Shown in pieces: positions 29,031 to 37,387 of a stretch of 64,000 nt of DNA. Made by a program: the position numbers and the translations under genes. This DNA is from Nannocystis pusilla. GTDB taxonomy: Bacteria; Myxococcota_A; Polyangia; Nannocystales; Nannocystaceae. The notes beneath the pieces are model-generated. The model saw only the letters and a program-made list of their open reading frames with translations. It was not told the DNA's origin and ran no database searches. The stretch lies in contig NZ_JAIRAU010000028.1 of assembly GCF_020073745.1 (NCBI RefSeq), forward strand, positions 1 to 64,000, given 5' to 3'. How positions within the stretch are numbered: the stretch's first letter is position 1; each line of letters opens with the position of its first letter.

Positions 29031-30032
29031 ATGAGTCAGTCCATCCCCTCGGAGATCCCCGTCATCGACCTGCGCCCGTTCGTCGAGGGCGACGAGGCCG
29101 GCGCGCGCGCCGTCGCGGCCGAGTTCGACCGCGCCTGCCGCGACCTCGGCTTCGTCGTCGTGGTCGGACACGGCGTGCCGCAGGAGGTGATCGAGGCGGC
29201 GCACCGGACCTCGCGCGCGTTCTTCGACCTCGACCTCGCGACCCGCGAACGCTACGCGGCCCCGCCGGGCGGCTTCGTCGGCTATCGCGGCCTGGGCGCC
29301 GAGGGCCTGGCCTATTCGCTCGACCAGGAGTCGGTCCCCGACCTCAAGGAGACCTACACCGTCGGCCGCATCGACCGCGGCGACGACCCCTACTTCACCT
29401 CGCCGGTGGGCCGCATGTACATGCCCGACCCGATCTGGCCGACCGAGGTGCCCGGGTTCGCCGACGCGTGGACCGAGTTCTATCGCGCGATGGATCGCGT
29501 GGCCACGGAGCTGATGCGCGCCTTCGCCGTCTCGCTCGCGCTCCCGCGCGGCTTCTTCGACGACAAGATCGATCGCAGCATCAGCTGCGTGCGGGCGCTG
29601 AACTACCCGCATCAGTCGACCGCGGCGCAGCCGAACCAGCTCCGCGCCGGCGCCCACACCGACTACGGCAGCCTGACGCTCCTCAGCATGGACGACGCCC
29701 CCGGCGGCCTCGAGGTCCAGCGCGGCGACGGCTCGTGGGCGGCTGTCCGCGTGCCGCCCGACGCGTTCGTGATGAACGTCGGCGACCTCATGGCCCAGTG
29801 GACCAATGACCACTGGCGCTCGACCATGCACCGGGTCACAAACCCGCCGCCCGACGCCCGGGGCAGCACGCGCCGCCAGTCGCTGGTGTTCTTTCACCAG
29901 CCCAACTACGACGCCGAGGTCGTGCCGCTGCCGAGCTGCTGCGGCCCCGACGACCCGCCCAAGTACGCCCGCACCACCTCCGGCGAGCACCTGTTCATGA
30001 AGATGACGAAGGCCAAGAACCTCAACGTCTGA
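29031..30032 (+). CDS. Isopenicillin N synthase-like 2OG-Fe(II) oxygenase
   Basis: This 333-residue enzyme matches the non-heme Fe(II) oxygenase family of isopenicillin N synthase. The iron ligands are His209 and Asp211 in GAHTDYG and His267 in STMHRV; Arg282-Gln-Ser284 is the co-substrate or substrate-carboxylate RxS motif. The N-terminal DIOX_N-type domain has IPVIDLRPF and LGFVVVVGHGV. AGGAGAGGAG lies before the ATG. The substrate is unknown; related bacterial proteins are involved in flavonoid-like, ethylene or peptide oxidation. It is not part of an antibiotic cluster here. Confidence 0.9.
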   Translation: MSQSIPSEIPVIDLRPFVEGDEAGARAVAAEFDRACRDLGFVVVVGHGVPQEVIEAAHRTSRAFFDLDLATRERYAAPPGGFVGYRGLGAEGLAYSLDQESVPDLKETYTVGRIDRGDDPYFTSPVGRMYMPDPIWPTEVPGFADAWTEFYRAMDRVATELMRAFAVSLALPRGFFDDKIDRSISCVRALNYPHQSTAAQPNQLRAGAHTDYGSLTLLSMDDAPGGLEVQRGDGSWAAVRVPPDAFVMNVGDLMAQWTNDHWRSTMHRVTNPPPDARGSTRRQSLVFFHQPNYDAEVVPLPSCCGPDDPPKYARTTSGEHLFMKMTKAKNLNV

Positions 30033-30047
30033 GCGCCTCGATCACAC

Positions 30048-30069
30048 CACATGCCTCTCGGGACATGTG
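30048..30069. repeat. 14-bp CATGTCC repeat, locus H
   Basis: Two cores, CATGCC (T30052) and ACATGTG (T30066), are exactly 14 bases apart. They lie 16 bases 3' of the oxygenase stop. Confidence 0.6.
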
Positions 30070-30220
30070 CGTGACCGCGCGGCGACGCCCGCGCCGACTG
30101 CCATGATTCGCCGGCCGGGCCTCGCGGCGGCTCGCCGGCGCCACGCCGTTGTGACCTCGACGATCGCACGGCCGGGCGCCCCCCGCGCGAATGACATACT
30201 GTGCGCGATCGGGGGCGCTC

Positions 30221-31435
30221 ATGCCGAAGCAAGGGAAGCAGACCGCGCTGGTCCTGACCGCCGGCGGCGTGCGAGGCGCCTACCAGGTCGGCGTGCTCGC
30301 GGGCATCGTCGACGTGCTCGGCCTGCGCGGCAAGGCCGGGCCGCCGCTGTTCGACGTGTTCGCCGGCACCTCCGTCGGGGCCCTCAACGCCGCCTTCCTG
30401 GCCGCCAACGCCGACCGCGCCGATCATGCCATCGATCGCCTGGCCGAGGTGTGGAGCGACATGCGGCTGCGCGAGACCCTGCACGTGTGGCCGCTGTCGC
30501 TGTGGGGCTGGCCGCACCTGCGCCTTCCTGGTCGCCACGAGCGGCTCGCGGCCCGGCGCTCGCGCTACGTCGGCCGCGCGCTGTTCGACTGCTCCCGCGT
30601 CGAGGCGCTCATCGAGCGGGTCGTCGCCTGGGATCGCCTGCATCAACACATCGACGCGTCGCTGGTGCGCGCGGTCGTCATCGCCGCGCTCGACGTGTGC
30701 GACGGTCGGACCACCCTGTTCGCCGAGCTGGCGCCCGGCGTCGAGCTGCGGCCGTGCCACGCCAAGCGCCGCACTCTGCTGACCCCGATCAGCGCCGCGC
30801 AGGTCATGGCCTCGGCCGCGCTGCCGTTCGTCTATCCTGCGCGCAACATCGACGGCCGCTATTACATGGACGGCGCCCTCCGCTTCGGCACCCCGATCGG
30901 CCCCGCCCTGCGCGCCGGCGCCGATCGGGTGGTCGCCATCACGCTGCTCGACCGCCCCGACAACCCGCACCCGGCCTCGGCCCCCGACTACCCCAATTTC
31001 AGGTACCTGCTCGGCAAGGTCCTCGCCGCCCTGCTGCTCGACCCGGTGTCGCACGACCTCGACAACCTGCAGCGCATCAATCGCATGTTCGAGGTGATCG
31101 AGGAGACCCTCGGCGACGCCGACGAGAAGCAGGTGAAGGCCGCCCTCGAGGCCGAGGGCGAATTGCCGTACCGCGACGTCCCGACGCTGGTGTTCCGGCC
31201 GAGCGAGGACCTCGGCGTCCTGACCGCCGCGTTCATCCGCGAGGACCTCGTCGGCGCGCCCATCGATCCGCTGCGCCGGGCCCTCATTCGCTGGATCAGC
31301 CGCTCGAGCATCGGCCGGCAGACCGAGCTCGCCTCGATCCTGCTGCTCGACGGCAGCCTCGCCCGCCGCCTCATCGACCTCGGCCGCGCCGACGCCCACG
31401 CCGCGTCCGACCGGATCGAGGCGTTCTTCGCCTGA
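30221..31435 (+). CDS. Patatin-like phospholipase
   Basis: This 404-residue protein has the patatin fold. The oxyanion loop is GGVRGAYQVG (residues 15-24), the nucleophile is Ser51 in GTSVG, and the catalytic Asp is in YYMDGALRFG near residue 220. It probably hydrolyses lipid acyl esters. There is no signal peptide, so it should act in the cytoplasm or at the inner membrane, unless secreted by a dedicated route. ATG 30221 begins MPKQGKQTALVL; an ATG ten codons upstream (30191) is in frame but adds an unlikely leader. Confidence 0.9.
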   Translation: MPKQGKQTALVLTAGGVRGAYQVGVLAGIVDVLGLRGKAGPPLFDVFAGTSVGALNAAFLAANADRADHAIDRLAEVWSDMRLRETLHVWPLSLWGWPHLRLPGRHERLAARRSRYVGRALFDCSRVEALIERVVAWDRLHQHIDASLVRAVVIAALDVCDGRTTLFAELAPGVELRPCHAKRRTLLTPISAAQVMASAALPFVYPARNIDGRYYMDGALRFGTPIGPALRAGADRVVAITLLDRPDNPHPASAPDYPNFRYLLGKVLAALLLDPVSHDLDNLQRINRMFEVIEETLGDADEKQVKAALEAEGELPYRDVPTLVFRPSEDLGVLTAAFIREDLVGAPIDPLRRALIRWISRSSIGRQTELASILLLDGSLARRLIDLGRADAHAASDRIEAFFA

Positions 31436-31720
31436 CCCCGGTCACCGCTGCTCTGGGGCCTGCGTCCGACCGTACGTCGGGCCGTCAGCGCGCGATCGAC
31501 GAGCCCGTCGCCGTCGAGCTCGGCAGTGCACGTCGCTGCTCGCGCACCGGTTCAGCCGACCTGACGGCAACGCGACCCACCGCCCACGGACGGGCGCCGG
31601 ACGTCATGCCCCGGACGTCGGCGATACCGGTCGCCTCCACTGTCTTTCCGACGCTGCCGGCTCGCGCGCTGCGGACGTTCCGCCGTCGTGCATCCGTCGA
31701 TTCGGGTGCCATGGAGGACC

Positions 31721-32695
31721 ATGGTCTCGACGGTCGCCTTGCAGCTCGTCGCGGCGCTGGCGCTGTTTCTTCTCGGTCTCGAGGAGCTCTCGCGGACCCT
31801 GCGCGCGCTCGAGTCGGTCCGGGTCCGCGAATGGCTCGCCCGCCTCTCGGGAGCGCCATGGCTCGCGCTGCTGACCGGCCTGTGGGTGACGGCCCTGCTC
31901 GACTCGTCGTCAGCGGTGATCGTGCTGCTGATCGCGCTCGTCGACTCGCGGACGCTCGCCTTCGAGAACGCGCTGGGCATCGTGCTCGGGACCAACATCG
32001 GGACCACGGTCTCGAGCCAGATCATCGCCCTGAACGTGGGCAGACTCGCACCGGTGCTGCTCCTCGTCGGGGTGATCGGCCAGCTGCTGGTGCGCTCGGA
32101 GCGGGCGGCGCTGCGCTTTCGCGTGGCGATCGGCGTCGGCCTGATCTTCACCGGCCTCGAGCAGCTCGAAGCCGCCCTGCAGCCGCTGCGCGAGGTCCCC
32201 GCCGTGCTCGCCTGGCTCGACTCGCTGACGGACCCCGCGCGCGGGATCTTCGCCGGCGGGCTCCTCACGCTCGTCATCCAGAGCTCGTCGGCCACGCTCG
32301 GGGTGGCGATCCAGCTGTGCATCGCCGGGCTCATGTCCCTCCCGGCCGGCGTCGCGGTCATGCTCGGCGCGGAGCTCGGCACGTGCGGCGACACCCTGAT
32401 CGCCAGCCTCGGCCGGAGCCGGGCCGCCCTGCGCGTGGCCGTGTTCCACCTGCTGTTCAACGTCGTCTCCGTCGGGCTCGGGGCGCTCTGCATCGGCTCG
32501 CTCGTCGCCGCCGCGACGGCCCTCAGCCCCGCCGCCGGACCCGGCCGCCAGCTGGCCAACGCCCACACCCTGTTCAACACGGTCGCGGCCGTCCTCGTGT
32601 TGCCGCTGCTGCCGTGGGTCGCGAAGGCGCTGCGCCGCGCGATCCCCGATGGCGGCGAGCCCCAGTCCTCGTGCGCCGCATCGTCGAAATCATAA
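31721..32695 (+). CDS. Na/Pi cotransporter family protein
   Basis: This 324-residue integral membrane protein has about eight hydrophobic segments and the two inverted NaPi-II-type repeats. The first repeat carries DSSSAVIVLLIALV followed by LGTNIGTT, the second QSSSATLGVAI followed by GAELGTCGDT. It probably couples sodium and phosphate movement across the inner membrane. It lacks the C-terminal PhoU-like domain of larger bacterial homologues. GGAGG lies 4 bases before ATG 31721, which selects this start over an upstream GTG at 31688. A repeat element begins 2 bases after the stop. Confidence 0.88.
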   Translation: MVSTVALQLVAALALFLLGLEELSRTLRALESVRVREWLARLSGAPWLALLTGLWVTALLDSSSAVIVLLIALVDSRTLAFENALGIVLGTNIGTTVSSQIIALNVGRLAPVLLLVGVIGQLLVRSERAALRFRVAIGVGLIFTGLEQLEAALQPLREVPAVLAWLDSLTDPARGIFAGGLLTLVIQSSSATLGVAIQLCIAGLMSLPAGVAVMLGAELGTCGDTLIASLGRSRAALRVAVFHLLFNVVSVGLGALCIGSLVAAATALSPAAGPGRQLANAHTLFNTVAAVLVLPLLPWVAKALRRAIPDGGEPQSSCAASSKS

Positions 32696-32696
32696 T

Positions 32697-32720
32697 ACAT
32701 GTCCCTTGGGTCATGGATGA
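32697..32720. repeat. 14-bp CATGTCC repeat, locus I
   Basis: Cores ACATGTCCC (T32700) and TCATGG (T32714) are 14 bases apart, immediately 3' of the Na/Pi transporter gene and facing a convergent gene. Confidence 0.6.
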
Positions 32721-32808
32721 CGACACGGACAACACCCGGCCGCACGACCTGCAAACCACGCGTGGAGTGACCGGGCGCAGCAATCGCCGGCGGAGCTCGT
32801 CGCCGCGC

Positions 32809-34458
32809 TCATCGCTCGCGCCGGCCCTCGCGCGCGTCGAGCCAGGCGTAGGCGCGCTCGAGCAGGACGCGGTGATACTGTGAATAGTTGGTCGCGGTCA
32901 GCGGCACGCGCTCGGCGACCTGCGCCGGGTTCCCCTCGAGGATCTCGCCGTTCGGGCGGATCGTGTGCCCGATCGACCACATGAACTCGACCAGCGGCCG
33001 CCGGCTGCCCGGCAGCGTCAGCACCTCCGACCACTCCCAGGTGTTGCTGTACCCGCCGGTCGGCATGCCGATCGTGTGACCGAGGTCGTTGTCGACGATG
33101 ATGGCCGCGAACTGGTCGAGGTGGGAGCCGCCGCCGGGCCCGAAGAAGCACACCAGCGGCCCCTCGAAGTGGACCGGCGCCGGCTTCACCACCCCGTCGG
33201 AGTCCGCGGGCAGGTGCGCCAGCTTGAACGGCACCGCGTCGCTGTAGGAGCGCCCGGCCGCCAGGTCCGGCAGCACCGAGCCCTCGAGCCAGGCCAGGAG
33301 CCGCGCCCCGCCGTCGTCGCTCTCGACCACCCCGCCGTCGGTCAGCCCGCCCTCGGCGGCCTCGGCCCGCACCTTGACGACGAACGGCTCGACCACGTCG
33401 CTCAGGCGAATGTCGCCGAGCGTGCCCTTGAACGGCCGCCCCGTCATTCGCTGCAGCGCGTACACCCCCATCGACCCGCCGCGCGAGCCGGTCGCGTCGA
33501 CCACGAGCGCGTGGCCGAGCAGCCCCTCCTTCTCCGCGTGGGCCATGAGCCGCTGCACGTCGGCCACGAGCGTCTCTTTGAAGCCGAACCAGCGCAGCAG
33601 CACCACCTTGCGCCCGCCGGTGTGGCGATAGAGCTCGTACGTCTCGGTCGCGAACTCGAGCCGCATGTCGGGGTATTCGGGCCGCCCCGGCCCGGACCAG
33701 TCAATGGTGGCAGGCGAGAGCCACGGCAGCGAGACCTCGTAGGTCGCGCCGTCCCCGGCCATCAGGCCGTAGGTGACGCGCTCCGAGTAGCGTGAGGGCG
33801 GCAGCAGCCCGCTGCGCACGCCCAGCGTGGCCGACACCTGCCACCAGAAGTTCTCGCGCGTCGAATAGGCGTAGTACGGCTCGACCGCCGCGACGTACTC
33901 GGCCAGCGGTCGCCCGTCGACCGCGATCACCCGGTCGCCGCGCCGCGGCACCCGCTGGAATCGCCCGCGCGCGAAGAACCCCTCGTCGAGGTCGGCGACG
34001 AACACCCCGTACGCCGCCCCGTCGCCGTAGTCGGTGGCGAACCGCAGCGGCGCCTCGGCGCGCTCCTGCCAGCCCGGGACCACCAACCCGCCGTCCACCG
34101 GCCGCACCCGCAGGTGCCGGTCCTTGCGCGCGTTGCTGACCTTCACCAGCGCGTAGAACAGCTCGACGTCGGTCCGCGCCGCCAGCAGCTCGGGCGCGAA
34201 GGTCTCCATCGCCGCGCGCACGTCCAGCGCCAGCCGCTGGTTCTTGACCGGCGAGAACGCCTCGCGCCGGGCCGTCTTGTCCCAGATCTCCGCGAACAGC
34301 TGCGCCCGCTCCTCGGCGGTGCCGAGGGTCGACGCCTGCGCCGGCGCGGCCGCCTCCTGCTCGGGAGTGCCGGGTGTCACGGTGGCGGCGCCCTCACGTT
34401 TGCACGCCAGCGCGACCAGAGCGAAGACGACCGTCGAAGCTGCCGGGAGACGCGACAT
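32809..34458 (-). CDS. S41-like peptidase lipoprotein
   Basis: This 549-residue lipoprotein has a signal ending LVALAC (Cys18). A PDZ-like region lies near residues 150-200 (RRGDRVIAVDGRPLAEYV). A C-terminal-processing-protease-like core follows, with VVLLRWFGFKE, LVVDATGSRGGS and the later stretch CFFGPGGGSHLDQFAAI, where the Ser could take the S41 nucleophile role. The usual S41 Lys is not obvious. It is periplasmic or surface exposed. A proteolytic role is inferred from fold only; it could be a degenerate S41 binding protein. Confidence 0.72.
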   Translation of the reverse strand: MSRLPAASTVVFALVALACKREGAATVTPGTPEQEAAAPAQASTLGTAEERAQLFAEIWDKTARREAFSPVKNQRLALDVRAAMETFAPELLAARTDVELFYALVKVSNARKDRHLRVRPVDGGLVVPGWQERAEAPLRFATDYGDGAAYGVFVADLDEGFFARGRFQRVPRRGDRVIAVDGRPLAEYVAAVEPYYAYSTRENFWWQVSATLGVRSGLLPPSRYSERVTYGLMAGDGATYEVSLPWLSPATIDWSGPGRPEYPDMRLEFATETYELYRHTGGRKVVLLRWFGFKETLVADVQRLMAHAEKEGLLGHALVVDATGSRGGSMGVYALQRMTGRPFKGTLGDIRLSDVVEPFVVKVRAEAAEGGLTDGGVVESDDGGARLLAWLEGSVLPDLAAGRSYSDAVPFKLAHLPADSDGVVKPAPVHFEGPLVCFFGPGGGSHLDQFAAIIVDNDLGHTIGMPTGGYSNTWEWSEVLTLPGSRRPLVEFMWSIGHTIRPNGEILEGNPAQVAERVPLTATNYSQYHRVLLERAYAWLDAREGRRER

Positions 34459-34650
34459 CGCCGGCGAGCATAGAGTCGACGGTGGCAGCGCCGCGAGCCC
34501 GCGCTCCGACCGCCGAATCACGCAGCGCCGCCGCCGCCGCGCCTTTGGTCATTTCTGCGGCCGGTACCCGCAATGCCGCGCAATTCGGCGGCCGCGCCGC
34601 CCTTCTCGCCGAGCCGCGTGCCGGGGGATCTGCACCCCCGGCGACCGAAC

Positions 34651-34722
34651 GCTGCTCCCTAGAACATGCTCCCATGGACATGCTCCATTCGCCATGTCCC
34701 TTCAGGCGCTCATGTCCGTGTC
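34651..34722. repeat. 14-bp CATGTCC repeat, locus J
   Basis: Units with core T at 34653, 34667, 34681 and 34695 are all 14 apart (TGCTCCC, CATGCTCCC, CATGCTCCA, CATGTCCC). A further core at 34713 is off phase by 4. The array abuts the stop codon (34723-34725) of the leftward gene. Confidence 0.8.
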
Positions 34723-35148
34723 TCAGGCGTCCTCGCGCTCGGGGCTGTCGAGGCGGAAGAAGTTGCTCTGTTCGCCGCCGGCCTTGTGCTCCTGGTAGAG
34801 GAACACCAGCTGACGCTGGTCGAACGGCTCGAACCACTCGTCCCACTCGATCTCCAGCAGGTCCTCGCCGCCGAAGCCGGGGAAATTGAAGCGGAGGACC
34901 CGGACCTGCCCCTCCTCGCTGTCGACGGTCGCCGGCGTGGCCCCGCGCTCCTCCGCCCACTGGCAGATCACGTCGTGGTCGCGCGTCGCCAGCGTCTGCC
35001 CCGGCCGGTCCTCGTGTTCGTCCACCGAGTGGATCCACTTGGCCCGCTGGGTCGACTTCGACAGGCCCTCCCTGTGCTCCTCGACGAACCGTTCGTCCGC
35101 CTTCCGCGACTGTTCGGCCGCCTTGCGCTCCTTGTCTTGCCTGGGCAT
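34723..35148 (-). CDS. Conserved small protein of the TRDHD...WAEERG type
   Basis: This 141-residue protein has a charged helical N-terminus (about 1-50). A compact domain follows, with TRDHDVICQWAEERGATPAT, VLRFNFPGFGG and LLEIEWDEWFEPFD, ending LVFLYQEH. This small family is widespread in bacteria and archaea and is often labelled a 1,4-alpha-glucan branching enzyme by automatic transfer. It is far too short to be that enzyme and has no GH13 or GH57 motif. I regard it as a conserved protein of unknown function. It has no signal peptide. Confidence 0.78.
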   Translation of the reverse strand: MPRQDKERKAAEQSRKADERFVEEHREGLSKSTQRAKWIHSVDEHEDRPGQTLATRDHDVICQWAEERGATPATVDSEEGQVRVLRFNFPGFGGEDLLEIEWDEWFEPFDQRQLVFLYQEHKAGGEQSNFFRLDSPEREDA

Positions 35149-35415
35149 GGTGAGTCCTCGCTGCGAATGAGTGGAGATCCGTGGCGACGAGCGGACGCCG
35201 CCGTCCCGCCGACCGGCGGCGGGGCGACGGAGCCGATTGTCATGCGTGGATCCGTAGCATCGAGCATTCGCGCGTCAAGCAGGCGCGGCCTCGCGTCGAG
35301 GGACGAATCGCCGCAGGAGCGGCCTCCTCGGTCGCCTCGCCGTTGGGAATTACCCCGGCGCCCACGCGTGCCCGGCTCGCTGCCGGTCTCCGGCGACCGA
35401 TGCCGGGCGGCATCG

Positions 35416-35964
35416 TCACCGGGCCCGGGCCTTGCGTCGGTCGCGGCTCTGCGTCTGGTTCGACTCCGGCGCCGGACCGCGAATGCGCGGGGCCGACGTC
35501 ACCTCCTGCTCCTGCCGGTTCGTCCGACCGCGCGGCGCGACCTTCTTCGCCCGCCGCGCGGGGGCCACCTCCTTCGCCTGCCGCTTCGTCGGGCCGCCCG
35601 GAGCGGCCTTCTTCGCCGCCGCGGCGCGGGCGGCTTTCTTCTTGGCCGCGGCGGCCCGGTCGGCGTTGCGCTTGGCCGGCGGTGGGGCCTTTGCCGCCTT
35701 CCTGGCGGCGATCCGCGGGCTCGCGGCCTTCTGCTGCGCGACCGTCTCCTCGCCGCGCTTGACGCCCGAGCCGGCCTGCTTCCCCTTGGTCTTCTTGCTC
35801 ACCGCCTTCTTGCTGGCCTTCTTGCGCGTGCCGGCCTCCTCGACCCGGGTGCTCGTCAGCTTGCTGGGGGCCTTCGAGCGAGTGGTCGTCGCCTTCTTCT
35901 TGGTGCTGCGACGCGGCCCGGGTTCGGCGGGTGTCGGCGCTCTCCTGGTCGTGCGAGGTGGCAT
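35416..35964 (-). CDS. Histone H1-like Lys/Ala-rich protein
   Basis: This 182-residue protein consists almost entirely of Lys, Ala, Arg, Pro, Thr and Ser with many KK and KAAK patches (KKAVSKKTKGKQ, AAKKKAARAAAAKKAA). It resembles eukaryotic H1 tails and bacterial H1-like nucleoid proteins such as those of Bordetella, Chlamydia and myxobacteria. It should bind DNA non-specifically and compact the nucleoid. There is no folded domain. The low complexity is strand-symmetric, but the opposite-strand reading has no start or domain that makes sense. Confidence 0.78.
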   Translation of the reverse strand: MPPRTTRRAPTPAEPGPRRSTKKKATTTRSKAPSKLTSTRVEEAGTRKKASKKAVSKKTKGKQAGSGVKRGEETVAQQKAASPRIAARKAAKAPPPAKRNADRAAAAKKKAARAAAAKKAAPGGPTKRQAKEVAPARRAKKVAPRGRTNRQEQEVTSAPRIRGPAPESNQTQSRDRRKARAR

Positions 35965-36354
35965 GGCTCTCCGTTCCTGGCTGTCCAGACAGCCAGAGAC
36001 AGTGTGGAAACCGGGCCGCGATCGACAACTCGCCCGGGTCTTTCGGCCCCGGGCGAGGCGGGCGCGACGATCGACGCCCGCAGCGACGACAGTGCGCGGC
36101 CGCCGAGTCGGGCTCTGCCGCCGGTCGCCCGGCCTGCTCGGCCCGCTCCCGCGCGATCGAGGCAGCGCACAGAGACATGTCCATCAGGACATGCCGTTAT
36201 GAACATGCTGTCTATCAGGACATGTCCTTATCGCCACCCGACGGCCCCGGCGAGCGTGCCTTCTCCGGGACGCGCCGGACGCGAGCGAGATCGGGACGCG
36301 CTGGCGCACGCCGGGCCCCGGGAACGCGACGCCTGCCCGCGTGTCCGAGGCCCC
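35965..36354. other. Divergent intergenic region with repeat array
   Basis: This 390-base gap lies between the leftward H1-like gene and the next rightward gene. The only recognised structure is the CATGTCC array at 36173-36232. Confidence 0.5.
36173..36232. repeat. 14-bp CATGTCC repeat, locus K
   Basis: Four cores have T positions 36178, 36192, 36206 and 36223 (spacings 14, 14, 17). The first two units form CATGTCC-ATCA-GGACATG, a perfect 7-bp hairpin at 36176-36193. This array is on the 5' side of both flanking genes. Confidence 0.8.
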
Positions 36355-37329
36355 ATGCCCCGACGACTCGTCCTCGGCATCCTCCTGCTCGCGAGCCTCG
36401 CGGCGCCCCGTCCGGCGGCCGCCGCCCCGTGCGAGCTGCAGGGGAGCCCCCACCGCGCGCGGATCCGCGTCCCCGTCCCCGGCGGCGCGCCGCTCGAGCT
36501 CGAGCTTACCGGCGCGCCGCTCGTCGCCCGCTTCGCCGCCGGGCCGCGCGCGCAGGTCGAGACGCTGGGCGCCCTGCAGATCGCCGGGACCGCGCTCGAG
36601 CTGCCGCTCGCGCTCGCGCGACCGGTGGACGCGGCGGGCGGCGCCGTGCACCTGTCGAGCGAGGTCGAGGTCGTGCAGGCGCGGCCGCATCGGGCGGGGC
36701 TCAACCTCGTCGTCGAGCTCGCCCCGCGCACGACGACCGGCGCGGTGCTCTCCCCGGTCGTGGTCGCCTGTGACGCCATGACGCTGCGCGCCGAGGCAGC
36801 GCCCACCGGGCACGCCGCGCCGGCGAACTACCCGTCCTGGCTCGCGCGTGGTCGCTCGCTGGCCCTGCGCCAGCGCGCCGACGGGCCGCCGCGCCTGCAG
36901 CTGCGAGCAAGCGAGCCGCGGAGCCTGCACCTCGACGAGGTCGCGCGCCGCGGCGACCGGATCCGCGTGCGCGCCGAGTGGGACGACGGCTCCACGGTCG
37001 AGGGCTGGGCCGAACGCGCCGCGCTGGTGCCAGCCCCTCGCGACGGCATCGGCCACGGCGGGTGGGCGCCCGCTGGTCAGGCTGTCTGCTCGCGTACCTC
37101 AGGACATGTCCGTAAAGCCATGTTGAACACCGGCGCGAGGGTCCACGCCGCCCCGGGGCGCGGTGCATGGGCCGAGGCCCGCGAGGCCGTCGAGCTCGAC
37201 GTCGAGGCGACGAGCATCGACGGGTGGGTCCGCGTCGTGCGCGTGCCCGGCGTCGCCGAGGTCGGCGCGTGCGGCCAGCTCGACCACGCCTGGGTCGCGC
37301 GCACCGACCTCACGTTCCCGGCCCCGTGA
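36355..37329 (+). CDS. Exported protein with possible SH3-like C-terminus
   Basis: This 324-residue protein has a clear Sec signal peptide (MPRRLVLGILLLASLAAPRPAAAA). The mature part is beta-rich, with no family I recognise. The C-terminal third (ARVHAAPGRGAWAEARE... GWVRVVRVPGV) looks like a bacterial SH3-type domain. Between the two parts, at about 37090-37130, the reading frame runs through a copy of the 14-bp repeat, giving TSGHVRKAMLNTG with unusually low third-position GC. Frame and composition are normal on both sides, so the repeat seems tolerated in a linker. Confidence 0.7.
   Translation: MPRRLVLGILLLASLAAPRPAAAAPCELQGSPHRARIRVPVPGGAPLELELTGAPLVARFAAGPRAQVETLGALQIAGTALELPLALARPVDAAGGAVHLSSEVEVVQARPHRAGLNLVVELAPRTTTGAVLSPVVVACDAMTLRAEAAPTGHAAPANYPSWLARGRSLALRQRADGPPRLQLRASEPRSLHLDEVARRGDRIRVRAEWDDGSTVEGWAERAALVPAPRDGIGHGGWAPAGQAVCSRTSGHVRKAMLNTGARVHAAPGRGAWAEAREAVELDVEATSIDGWVRVVRVPGVAEVGACGQLDHAWVARTDLTFPAP
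37098..37128. repeat. 14-bp CATGTCC repeat inside a gene, locus L
   Basis: Cores GGACATGTCC (T37107) and CCATGTTG (T37121) are exactly 14 bases apart within the exported-protein gene. It is the only locus of the family in a coding region. Confidence 0.65.
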
Positions 37330-37387
37330 CCGCGAGAGCGTCGACGCTCCTAAAAGACAAGGCCGCGTCGTTCTTCGTCTCGGAGCT

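Noticed and set aside
34723-35148. Annotation of the small TRDHD protein as a 1,4-alpha-glucan branching enzyme
   Set aside because: At 141 residues it is far too small and carries no GH13 or GH57 catalytic motif; this is a known label-transfer problem.
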